Shown piece by piece: positions 1-7,207 of a stretch of DNA of 18,715 bases (positions are counted from its first letter, which is position 1; each line of letters begins with the position of its first letter). Both the position numbers and the translations under genes were made by a program. The notes under the pieces were generated by a model. The model worked only from the letters and a program-made list of their open reading frames with translations. It was not told where the DNA came from and did no database searches. Source of the DNA: Treponema sp. (GTDB lineage Bacteria > Spirochaetota > Spirochaetia > Treponematales > Breznakiellaceae); assembly GCA_009784995.1 (NCBI GenBank), contig WQXE01000022.1, positions 1 to 18,715 of the forward strand. The letters are read 5' to 3'.

Positions 1-67
1 CGTTTTTAGAGGGGACAAAAGCAGTCGTTGACGGCTCCCTAAACGCAAAGAATTAGGAGGAGAATTT

Positions 68-1300
68 ATGAGAAAAATTCTTGTAGTCTTATTAGTCCTT
101 TCTGTTTTGGGGGGAGCATTTGCTGACTGGTGGTCTTTAAGTGGAAGCGCGATTATGGGTACCAGAGTTGACTTTGACGCTGAAGATGCGACAATTAATC
201 GTGATAGCAGTCTTAATGATTGTTGCTGTGCTGGTGAAAACACCGCTAAATTTGGTATTAGCTATGGTACTAATGACGGACTTAGCGCCAGTATAGATTT
301 TGATTTAACTGGTAATATTTATACATCATTTGGTTATAGTGGTGATAATTATTATTTTACAGCTGGAGCGGATCTTTGGGCATTATTAGGTGGTGTATTT
401 GTTTTTCATAGTACACCTTCATGGGGAGGTATTAATGATCCTTGGGATGATGATGCCGTGTTAGAACTTTCTGGTGATTTTGGTGGCGATGGCTGGTTCT
501 GGGGATTGGATCTTGGCGGCTGGTATAAATTCTTTGACGGAATGATTCACCTTGAAGCTCATTTAGCTGGTCCTTATGAAGCATGGTGGCTTTCTGACGA
601 AACAGTCGGCGATCTTTTTGGCGCGAATCTTGGAATGGCAGACTTCGCGGGCGGAAGCGGTGTTTTAGTTAACTTCAGTTTTGAAGCTTTAGATTTTGGT
701 TTATTTGTACCGGATGTATTTAATGACGAAAACCGACTTCTTGTAGGTGATGGTGATGGTGAATTAGGTATTTTTGAAGAAGTAGCGATTGGTTTCTTAT
801 TCAACATGGATCCAATAGAATTCGCGGCTGTTTTTGGTGTTGAAAATTACACAGCTTACTTTGGAGCGAGAATTTTCATGGGTGCTTTAACATTAGGTAT
901 GAGCTTCCAGGGTGAATTTGAAGAAGAAGCTTTAGCGCATTTAGGTTTAAGCGCTAATTTTGACGGCGGCGTTTTTGGCGCGGGTATTCAGGCTGGATAC
1001 AAACTTGACACAGCTGATGAAGACGCGTGGGAAATTGCGATTGCGCCAAACTTCTGGTATAACGTAATTCCTGATTACATGAGATTTGTATTGGACGCGA
1101 AATTTGTATTTAACACTGATGATGTACTTTGGGAATTCTTCCCAGCGGTTATTTGGAACTTTAAAGGTACAGGTAACGCAAGCAGAATAGGCACTTGGTC
1201 AGCAGCTACAACAGGTCTTGGTGTTGGTTACAAACTCGCGGGCGGCAACGATGAAGAAACCGCTAACGAATTATATGTTGGCTTTGCTTGGAGCTTCTAA
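68..1300 (+). CDS. Predicted outer-membrane beta-barrel protein, Treponema type
   Basis: The product has 410 residues. The start is fixed by a strong Shine-Dalgarno sequence (AGGAGG, 56-61) seven bases before the ATG. Residues 1-19 form a signal peptide (MRK, then a leucine/valine core, ending AFA before DWW). The mature part is rich in glycine, aromatic residues and acidic residues, with alternating polar/hydrophobic segments typical of membrane beta-strands. It ends in FAWSF; a C-terminal phenylalanine is the usual barrel-assembly signal. I recognise the style from spirochaete outer-membrane proteins but not a defined function; a porin or surface protein is likely. An unusual run of three cysteines occurs at residues 52-54. 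A strong terminator follows, so it is probably transcribed alone or last in its unit. The upstream region is too short to identify a promoter. Start and secretion are well supported; function is not. Confidence 0.8.
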   Translation: MRKILVVLLVLSVLGGAFADWWSLSGSAIMGTRVDFDAEDATINRDSSLNDCCCAGENTAKFGISYGTNDGLSASIDFDLTGNIYTSFGYSGDNYYFTAGADLWALLGGVFVFHSTPSWGGINDPWDDDAVLELSGDFGGDGWFWGLDLGGWYKFFDGMIHLEAHLAGPYEAWWLSDETVGDLFGANLGMADFAGGSGVLVNFSFEALDFGLFVPDVFNDENRLLVGDGDGELGIFEEVAIGFLFNMDPIEFAAVFGVENYTAYFGARIFMGALTLGMSFQGEFEEEALAHLGLSANFDGGVFGAGIQAGYKLDTADEDAWEIAIAPNFWYNVIPDYMRFVLDAKFVFNTDDVLWEFFPAVIWNFKGTGNASRIGTWSAATTGLGVGYKLAGGNDEETANELYVGFAWSF

Positions 1301-1330
1301 TTCTTGAGTTTTACTTAATTGGTTAATGTA

Positions 1331-1361
1331 AACCCGGCGCGGACTGCGTCGGGTTTTTTTT
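1331..1361 (+). terminator. Intrinsic terminator after the outer-membrane protein gene
   Basis: A GC-rich 10-bp stem (AACCCGGCGC / GCGTCGGGTT, one G-U pair, loop GGACT) is followed directly by a run of eight or more T. It lies 30 bases after the stop codon of the upstream gene and isolates it from the toxin-antitoxin promoter that follows. Confidence 0.93.
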
Positions 1362-1401
1362 GCGACTATGAAGAATATAACATATACCAAAATCGCAAGA
1401 A

Positions 1402-1430
1402 TTGACAATGACAAATATAAATATTATAAT
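1402..1430 (+). promoter_or_regulatory. Consensus sigma-70 promoter of brnTA, leaderless geometry
   Basis: TTGACA (1402-1407) and TATAAT (1425-1430) are both perfect and separated by 17 bases. The brnT ATG at 1436 begins five bases after the -10 box, where transcription would normally start, so the transcript is predicted to be leaderless. The spacer and -10 region contain an AT-rich inverted repeat (AATAT AA ATATT, 1414-1425) that could be an autoregulatory operator. BrnA-type antitoxins are known to repress their own promoter, but this operator is only a guess. Confidence 0.82.
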
Positions 1431-1435
1431 TTTTT

Positions 1436-1753
1436 ATGACAACAAGAGAAATTGAGTTTGACCCTGAAAAGGCAAAACTTAATTGGCAGGAACATAAAGT
1501 AGATTTCGAAGACGCGTCACTTGTTTTTATTGATCCAATGAGAATAGAACGTCAGGATGATAGCGAAAGTAATACATCAAACGAAGAACGATGGCAAACT
1601 TTAGGAATGGTAAAAAAAGTTCTATTTGTTGTATATACTGAACGCGGTGAAAAAACACGTATAATATCAGCAAGAACCGCAAACAAAACGGAAAGGAGGA
1701 GTTACCATGGGCATGACCACGATAACCGTAAGGGTTGGACAAAAGCCGACTAA
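1436..1753 (+). CDS. brnT: BrnT-family toxin (RelE-like ribonuclease)
   Basis: The product has 105 residues. It matches the BrnT family (formerly DUF497): IEFDPEKAKLNWQEH near the N-terminus, then FEDASLVFIDP, an EERWQTLGM segment, a VVYTERGEKTRIISAR core and TERRSY near the end. BrnT toxins have a RelE-like fold and inhibit translation as ribonucleases, neutralised by BrnA. The ATG at 1436 is the only good start: an in-frame TAA lies at 1427-1429, and the family begins just before this point. No Shine-Dalgarno can exist if transcription starts where the promoter predicts. The reading frame overlaps brnA by 47 bases. The C-terminal tail after SYHG is longer than I expect for the family and is encoded entirely by the overlap. 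The brnT-brnA order is the usual one. Confidence 0.88.
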   Translation: MTTREIEFDPEKAKLNWQEHKVDFEDASLVFIDPMRIERQDDSESNTSNEERWQTLGMVKKVLFVVYTERGEKTRIISARTANKTERRSYHGHDHDNRKGWTKAD

Positions 1754-2030
1754 AGAACAAATAAAAAGAATTAAAGCTGCCGCAAAAGCTCCCATCAAAT
1801 ATACTGCGGATTGTCCGGAATCTACGCCGGAAGCGCTTGCGGAATTCGCCGCGAAAGCCCGAGAACTAAGACAAAAAAAGAAACTTATAAAACCGGCGGT
1901 TAAAATCCGTGTAAACCCGGTTTCTCTATCAAAATACAAATCCTTAGGCAGCGAATATATTAGTATAATGGCAAATGTACTGGATTATGCTGTAGATAAT
2001 CCAGAAATTCTCGCGAAAGCCCGCGGATAA
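1707..2030 (+). CDS. brnA: BrnA-like antitoxin and autorepressor
   Basis: The product has 107 residues. The start is set by AGGAGG (1694-1699) seven bases before the ATG; a second in-frame ATG lies two codons later. The N-terminal half (GQKPTKEQIKRIKAA, then ADCPESTPEALAEF) resembles antitoxins partnered with BrnT/DUF497 toxins. The C-terminal half (VKIRVNPVSLSKYKSLG, then MANVLDYAVDNPEIL) fits the ribbon-helix-helix-type DNA-binding part of BrnA proteins. It should bind and neutralise BrnT and repress the upstream promoter. Its strong ribosome site contrasts with the leaderless toxin gene, which would favour antitoxin translation from the shared mRNA. The family assignment rests on motif likeness and on being next to brnT. 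Confidence 0.8.
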   Translation: MGMTTITVRVGQKPTKEQIKRIKAAAKAPIKYTADCPESTPEALAEFAAKARELRQKKKLIKPAVKIRVNPVSLSKYKSLGSEYISIMANVLDYAVDNPEILAKARG

Positions 2031-2123
2031 ATATTAAAATACATAAAAAATTTAACAAAAAATAAAACTACTACATTACCGAATTATAGTCAATTTAAAT
2101 ACAAATCCGAATAAAAACGCCTA

Positions 2124-2152
2124 ATGACATAATTTTAAAGTAATGTTACAAT
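2124..2152 (+). promoter_or_regulatory. Probable promoter of the H-cluster sensor kinase gene
   Basis: ATGACA (2124-2129, five of six to consensus) and TACAAT (2147-2152, five of six) are separated by 17 bases. Transcription would begin near 2159, leaving only about five bases before the ATG at 2164. An alternative -10 (TATTAT, 2152-2157) would place the ATG exactly at the start site. Either way the ATG at 2143 lies inside the promoter and is unlikely to be used. Confidence 0.55.
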
Positions 2153-2163
2153 ATTATAGAAGT

Positions 2164-5100
2164 ATGATTGAAGTTATAAAAGAACGGCTTGATTTATGCG
2201 TGGGTTGTAACCGCTGTGTCAGGGAATGTTCTATGGAAACAGCAAATATAACTTACCAGGACGAAAGCGGCAATATCAAGGTAAAAATCGATCATAATAA
2301 ATGTATTACCTGCGGATTGTGCGTCTCGGCTTGTAAACACGACGCCAGATATTTTACCGACGATACAGAACGTTTGCTTGACGATTTATCAAACGGAGTT
2401 CCAATATCACTTATAGCCGCGCCTTCTATCAAAACAAATATTCCGGAATATAAAAAACTTTTTACATATTTAAAACAGCTTGGCGTAAATAAAATATATG
2501 ACGTTTCAATCGGAGCGGATATATGCGTTTGGGCTCATATTAAACATTTAAAAGAAAACGGCTCCTCGCCGATTATAACTCAGCCTTGCCCCGCCATTGT
2601 TACATATTGCGAAATTTATCAGCATGATTTATTAAAAAGATTATCCCCTATTCACAGCCCGATGGCTTGCACTTCGATATACATGAAGGAGTATCAGGGT
2701 ATCAGCGACAGTATCGCGGCGCTCTCTCCCTGTATGGCGAAAATAAATGAATTCGAAGAAACAAAAATAGCGCAATACAATATTACATTTAAAAAATTAT
2801 TAATTCATCTAAGACGAAATGAAATTAATTTACCCGATGAAGAAACAGATTTTGATCATGACGAAGGAGGTCTTGGTTCTCTTTTTCCAATGCCGGGAGG
2901 ATTTAAAGAAAACCTGGAATATTTACTTGGAAAAAATCTTCATATAGCGAAAGCGGAAGGAGAAGGCGTATATGAAAAACTTAGTAAATACGCGCAAACT
3001 CCGGAAGATTTTCTTCCTGATATTTATGATGTCTTAAGCTGCAATGAAGGCTGTAATATTGGAACCGCTACTTTACACGAAAGATGCCTGTTCGAAATCG
3101 ACAAGACAATGAAAAATAACGCGAGAAAAATAATTGATGAACAAAAAATGAAACATTATGAATCAATATATAAAACATATGACGAAAAATTAAATATCGA
3201 TCGCTTCAAAAGAAAATATCAAATTATTCCCGTAAACACGCCAAAAATATCAAACGCGGATATTAGAAAAGCGTTTTTATTATTGGGCAAAACTACTTAC
3301 GAAAAACAACATATCGATTGTTTCGCATGCGGTTCCAAAACATGCCACGAAATGGCAAGAAAAATAGCGCTTAACATTAATATCCCGAACAACTGCATTG
3401 TTAAAGCGATGGAAGATGTAAAAATAGAACACGAAGAAAATCTGCTGGCTCATGTGCAGCTAATGGAAATGGAAAAGTCGCACGAGGCGGATGAACGCAT
3501 GAGAATCATGCTGGATTCCACGCCATTTGCCGCTCATTTTTGGGATGAAAATTTAAATATGACCGATTGTAATCAATCAGCGGCAGATATGTTTAATTTA
3601 TCGAGCAAACAGGAATACATCAAAAGATATTTTGAGTTCATGCCGGAGTATCAGCCTGATGGAGTTGAATCCGCCGATAAAGTCAGAATGCTTATAGCGA
3701 AAACATTTGAAACAGGTTATCAAAAAACGGAATTGATGTGTCTGGGATTAGACGGAGAATTGGTCCCGGTTGAAGATACTTATGTTCGCGTAGATTATAA
3801 AGGTTCAAAAATAGTCGCGGGGTACTCAAGGGATTTAAGAGAACATAAACATCTTGTAAAGGAATTAGAGCGCGCCGCGAGGGAAGCCGAAGCAGCCAAT
3901 AAAACAAAAAGTGAATTTTTATCTCACATTAGCCATGAGATACGCACTCCGATGAACGCGGTTATCGGTTCTGCGGAAATACAACTGCGAAAAGAAAATA
4001 ATTCACCCGAAATAGAAGAAGCGTTTAACACGATATACAGCTCTGGGCATTTATTGTTAAATATAATAAACGACATACTCGATCTTTCTAAAATTGAAGC
4101 CGGTAAACTTGAACTTGTACCTGTTCAATATGATATTCCAAGTATTATTTACGATACAGTGCAGTTGAATCTTCTGCGATATGACAGTAAACCAATTGAA
4201 TTTGATTTAAAAATAAACGAAAACACTCCGCTTGATTTTTTTGGAGACGAACTTCGCATTAAACAGGTTTTGAATAACATACTTTCCAACGCGTTTAAAT
4301 ACACGGAAAAAGGTAAAGTAGAATTATCAGTCGGTATAGAAGATTCTGACAGTAAAGACCCGGCGGCGTGTCTTCTTGTCCTGCGAATAAGCGACACGGG
4401 ACAGGGAATGACAAAAGAGCAGCTTGATAAATTATTTGAAGAATATACTCGTTTTAACATGGATATTAACCGTACTATTGTAGGTACGGGACTTGGTATG
4501 CACATAACAAAACGCCTTGTTGACGCGATGGATGGGGTACTTTCTGTAGAAAGCGAGGTTGGCAAGGGTTCTGTATTTACTGTACGCCTGCCGCAGAAAA
4601 AAGTAGGCGAGAATTTATGCGGAGCTGAACTGGCGGAAAAACTGCGCGGCACCCGCTATAAAAATATAATAAAACAAAGCCTGTCGCAGGTTGTGCATGA
4701 ATATATGCCTTATGGCAGCGTTCTTGTAGTTGATGATGTTGAATCCAATTTGTATGTAGCGAGAGGCATGATGTCGCCTTATGGCATTAAAATCGATACA
4801 GCTTTAAGCGGGTTTGAAGCGATAGAAAAAGTCAAAAACGGAAATGTTTACGATATTATATTTATGGATCATATGATGCCGAAAATGAACGGAATAGACG
4901 CGGCGAAAATTATCCGTAATATGGGTTACGCGAATCCAATCGTAGCGTTGACAGCTAACGCTGTAGCGGGATCGTCAATGATGTTTATAAATAACGGCTT
5001 TGACGCTTTTATATCCAAACCGATTGATATACGCGAATTGAATTCTTCGCTTAACCATTTAATCCGCGACAAACAGCCGTCTGATGTAGTCGAAGCGGCG

Positions 5101-5682
5101 CGAAAAGAAATGGAACAGAAAAAACTTTCCGCTCCAATACCTCAAAAACCACACGTAAACAAGGAATTATTAAAATCAATCATACGGGACATTGAAAAAT
5201 CAATTGTTATATTGGAAGATATATTTCCAAAATTTGAAAGCGCGGAGGCGGATATAAATCTGTTTGTCACAACAGTACACGGCTTAAAAACTATCCTGCC
5301 GCATATCGGAGAAACAGAATTATCCGCTGCCGCGTTAAAACTTGAACAGGCGGGAGATAAAGTAAACATAAAAGAAATAACAGCCGAAACACCTCCGTTT
5401 ATTAACGCTCTTAAATTGATAATAAAAAAATACAAACCAAAGACAGAAAGTTTTACCGAAGAAACATCAAATAATGATATAATTTTACTAAAGAAAAAAC
5501 TGCTGGAAATTAAAACAGCATGTACGCAAATAAAAAAGAAAGAAGCAAAAATAGCGTTGAATGAATTAAAAAACAAAACATGGCCGCAAAAAACAACTGA
5601 ACTTTTGGATAAAATCACTGTACATTTATTACACGGGGATTTCCAGCAAATTATATCTATTATAGAAAAATATTTGATGTAA
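2164..5682 (+). CDS. Hybrid sensor kinase with [FeFe]-hydrogenase-like H-cluster domain (predicted H2/redox sensor)
   Basis: The product has 1172 residues from ATG 2164; the upstream in-frame ATG at 2143 falls in the promoter. Domains in order: two [4Fe-4S] ferredoxin motifs (C12, C15, C18, C22; C47, C50, C53, C57); an [FeFe]-hydrogenase large-subunit domain (about 75-320) with all four H-cluster ligand cysteines, C142 (TQPCPA), C190 (SPCMAK), C293 and C297 (CNEGC); a further Fe-S motif (C386, C389, C394, C411); a PAS domain (about 440-555); HisKA with H591 in SHEIRTPMN; HATPase with DTGQGM at D744; a receiver with D857/D858, D902, T930 and K952; and an Hpt domain with H1039. It fits the group C (HydS-type) sensory hydrogenases. 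The proton-transfer cysteine of catalytic enzymes is proline (P141) and the GGG of the third motif is absent, arguing for sensing rather than turnover. No transmembrane segment or DNA-binding output is visible; phosphate probably passes to another protein. Confidence 0.88.
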   Translation: MIEVIKERLDLCVGCNRCVRECSMETANITYQDESGNIKVKIDHNKCITCGLCVSACKHDARYFTDDTERLLDDLSNGVPISLIAAPSIKTNIPEYKKLFTYLKQLGVNKIYDVSIGADICVWAHIKHLKENGSSPIITQPCPAIVTYCEIYQHDLLKRLSPIHSPMACTSIYMKEYQGISDSIAALSPCMAKINEFEETKIAQYNITFKKLLIHLRRNEINLPDEETDFDHDEGGLGSLFPMPGGFKENLEYLLGKNLHIAKAEGEGVYEKLSKYAQTPEDFLPDIYDVLSCNEGCNIGTATLHERCLFEIDKTMKNNARKIIDEQKMKHYESIYKTYDEKLNIDRFKRKYQIIPVNTPKISNADIRKAFLLLGKTTYEKQHIDCFACGSKTCHEMARKIALNINIPNNCIVKAMEDVKIEHEENLLAHVQLMEMEKSHEADERMRIMLDSTPFAAHFWDENLNMTDCNQSAADMFNLSSKQEYIKRYFEFMPEYQPDGVESADKVRMLIAKTFETGYQKTELMCLGLDGELVPVEDTYVRVDYKGSKIVAGYSRDLREHKHLVKELERAAREAEAANKTKSEFLSHISHEIRTPMNAVIGSAEIQLRKENNSPEIEEAFNTIYSSGHLLLNIINDILDLSKIEAGKLELVPVQYDIPSIIYDTVQLNLLRYDSKPIEFDLKINENTPLDFFGDELRIKQVLNNILSNAFKYTEKGKVELSVGIEDSDSKDPAACLLVLRISDTGQGMTKEQLDKLFEEYTRFNMDINRTIVGTGLGMHITKRLVDAMDGVLSVESEVGKGSVFTVRLPQKKVGENLCGAELAEKLRGTRYKNIIKQSLSQVVHEYMPYGSVLVVDDVESNLYVARGMMSPYGIKIDTALSGFEAIEKVKNGNVYDIIFMDHMMPKMNGIDAAKIIRNMGYANPIVALTANAVAGSSMMFINNGFDAFISKPIDIRELNSSLNHLIRDKQPSDVVEAARKEMEQKKLSAPIPQKPHVNKELLKSIIRDIEKSIVILEDIFPKFESAEADINLFVTTVHGLKTILPHIGETELSAAALKLEQAGDKVNIKEITAETPPFINALKLIIKKYKPKTESFTEETSNNDIILLKKKLLEIKTACTQIKKKEAKIALNELKNKTWPQKTTELLDKITVHLLHGDFQQIISIIEKYLM

Positions 5683-7090
5683 CAGCTTCACGCAGCTCAT
5701 TTTTATCTATTCCCCAATTTCTGCCAAACCGGGAAAAAAGTTCGTCCGATAAAGTCATGAATCTTTCAAACACAGGTTCGCCGTCTTTTAAATTAATTAA
5801 ACCCCTGTTAACAATCATTTCCCAAAAACGCGCGAAGTTTTTAATCCGCGAAATATCATCAGCGCTCATTGTACTGGTTTTTAAAACTTCATAAGGAGGC
5901 AGCGGATTATAAAACATAATAAATGTTTCATTGTGGCAGCAGATTGGAGCGCCCGGCAAAAGTTTTAAAATACCAAGCTGGATTTCAATCCGGCGCTCTT
6001 CCGCCGCGGGCGCGCTTACAGCCTGCCATAAATTATCAAAACCTTTAGCGAAAGATAAAAGGTCTTCGCCGGGCAATCCCGCGATTAAATCAGCATGAAT
6101 AATGGCGTTTGTTTTTTCACGAAGGAAACGAAGGGTTTCCAGTTCTTTTTCAGGGTTACAGATACGCCCTATTCGTTTCGCGACTTCGGTATTTAAAGTT
6201 TGAATGCCAATTTCCAGACGAAGAGTGCCTGGCGGAAAACGTGTAAGCGCTTCGCGCAATTCCGGCGGGAAGATTGATGGAACCATCTCGAAGTGTACGA
6301 CGATATTCGGAGAAGAGTTCACACGGGGGCACAGGGGCACGGAGAACACGGAGGTTTTTTCTATTTTGTTAAGAAAAAAATTGATAATTTGTATTGTTCG
6401 TTTGGGGTTGGTGTTAATTGAGCGGTCAAGGAATTTGAAAGTTTTTACGCCGCGCTGAATAAGTATATCCATATCTTTTAAAAACGGTTCAAGCGGAAAT
6501 TCTCGTACTGAATTACTTTTTACAGAGCTCAAACAAAATTCGCAATTAAACACACAGCCACGGGAAGCCTCAACATAAATTAATTTTCTTACCAAATCCT
6601 CATCAGTATATAAATGATAAGCGGATTTTATCTCGTTAAGATTTATATTATCAGCGGTTATAAATTTATCATTACTTTGTTTTCCTGCGAAAATATCTTC
6701 GTTTAACAATCTAAAAGCGATTTCTCCCTCGCCTCGGATTACATGATCCGCGTATTCAAAAATTTCCGCTTCAGGCGGCAGATGCGAAACTTCAGGTCCA
6801 CCAAGTACAATAATTGGTTTTTGTAATTCCTGTTCTTTTTCCCATTCTTTAAAAAGCTCTTTTAAAAGTTCAATCGTAGCGGTATGGTTCCATATCGAAA
6901 CAGAAAAACCTAACACCTTTGGACGAGAAGTCAAAAGCGGCTGTAATTTTTCGTCTAACGGCTGGCGCAGAGCGAACTCAATTATTTGACAGGAATCTTC
7001 CAGCGAGCCAAGATTGGCTTTTAAAAGCCGCAGCGCCAAAGACGGGTGAATCCATTTCGCGTTAATTGTAGTAAGAACAATTTTTTTCAT
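5660..7090 (-). CDS. B12-binding-like/radical SAM protein (DUF4080-like)
   Basis: The product has 476 residues from ATG 7090; a TTG at 7117 would add nine. I prefer the ATG because the family begins close to the segment TTINAKWIHPSLALRLL. The N-terminal 130 residues form a Rossmann-like domain (VLGFSVSIWN, IIVLGGPEVS, VIRGEGE) of the kind that precedes radical SAM domains in B12-binding radical SAM proteins, but no DxHxxG cobalamin motif is visible. The radical SAM cluster motif CVFNCEFC follows (C179, C183, C186), then a TIM-barrel-like region including LEIGIQTLN and HADLIAGLPGE. It resembles DUF4080 proteins, whose substrates are unknown to me. Residues about 244-262 (SVFSVPLCPRVNSSPN region) are encoded by a tandem repeat that appears inserted in frame. 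Its end overlaps the convergent kinase gene by 23 bases, with no terminator between them. Confidence 0.78.
   Translation of the reverse strand: MKKIVLTTINAKWIHPSLALRLLKANLGSLEDSCQIIEFALRQPLDEKLQPLLTSRPKVLGFSVSIWNHTATIELLKELFKEWEKEQELQKPIIVLGGPEVSHLPPEAEIFEYADHVIRGEGEIAFRLLNEDIFAGKQSNDKFITADNINLNEIKSAYHLYTDEDLVRKLIYVEASRGCVFNCEFCLSSVKSNSVREFPLEPFLKDMDILIQRGVKTFKFLDRSINTNPKRTIQIINFFLNKIEKTSVFSVPLCPRVNSSPNIVVHFEMVPSIFPPELREALTRFPPGTLRLEIGIQTLNTEVAKRIGRICNPEKELETLRFLREKTNAIIHADLIAGLPGEDLLSFAKGFDNLWQAVSAPAAEERRIEIQLGILKLLPGAPICCHNETFIMFYNPLPPYEVLKTSTMSADDISRIKNFARFWEMIVNRGLINLKDGEPVFERFMTLSDELFSRFGRNWGIDKNELREAVTSNIFL
6318..6354. repeat. CACGG-type tandem repeat inside the radical SAM gene
   Basis: On the plus strand the unit reads CACGGGGG, CACAGGGG, CACGGAGAA, CACGGAGG, after TTCA, a period of eight to nine bases. 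It is the most GC-rich stretch of the gene and lies wholly in frame, replacing or adding roughly 12-20 residues. It belongs to the repeat family also seen at 7109-7206, 13637-13663, 16107-16178, 17057-17101 and 18115-18148. Confidence 0.8.
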
Positions 7091-7108
7091 TAATTTTAAT
7101 CCATTTTC

Positions 7109-7206
7109 CTCTCGCAAAGGCGCAAAGGCGCAAAGAAAGAACTAGAGTTTAAATGAAATCTACTCTTTAAATTCTTCTCCGCGTTCTTGGCGTCTTAGCG
7201 TGAACT
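7109..7206. repeat. Inverted pair of CGCAAAG-type tandem repeats between two minus-strand genes
   Basis: The left arm on the plus strand is CTCGCAAAGG CGCAAAGG CGCAAAGAAAGAA (7111-7141). The right arm is the same kind of unit in reverse (TTCTTCTCCGCG... to ...TTAGCGTGAA, about 7172-7204). About 30 AT-rich bases separate them, giving an imperfect palindrome of roughly 100 bases. It nearly fills the gap between the nucleotidase-like gene and the radical SAM gene. In the mRNA it could fold into a long hairpin affecting processing or relative expression. It looks like a small non-autonomous repeat element; no transposase is present. Confidence 0.75.
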
Positions 7207-7207
7207 C

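Noticed and set aside
1..67. A gene end or promoter in the first bases
   Set aside because: TTGACG at 28-33 has no matching -10 box at the right distance, and no coding frame can be judged in so short a stretch. Only the ribosome site at 56-61 is supported.
2143..2163. Upstream ATG (2143) as the start of the H-cluster kinase
   Set aside because: It falls inside the best promoter, has no ribosome site, and adds only seven residues before the conserved ferredoxin motif. It remains possible if the promoter call is wrong.
2164..3200. Catalytic [FeFe] hydrogenase
   Set aside because: The domain is fused to a kinase, has proline in place of the proton-relay cysteine, and lacks the GGG of the third motif, so enzymatic H2 turnover is unlikely to be its role.
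4149..4652. 167-codon antisense open frame
   Set aside because: Shadow of the HATPase region of the kinase gene. Its composition is serine/arginine rich, as expected from reverse reading.
7090..7117. TTG starts for the three minus-strand genes (7117, 7828, 10002)
   Set aside because: In each case an ATG a few codons later fits the family start or promoter geometry better.
7109..7206. Possible CRISPR array
   Set aside because: The units are only eight to nine bases, are directly adjacent without unique spacers, and have no cas genes nearby.
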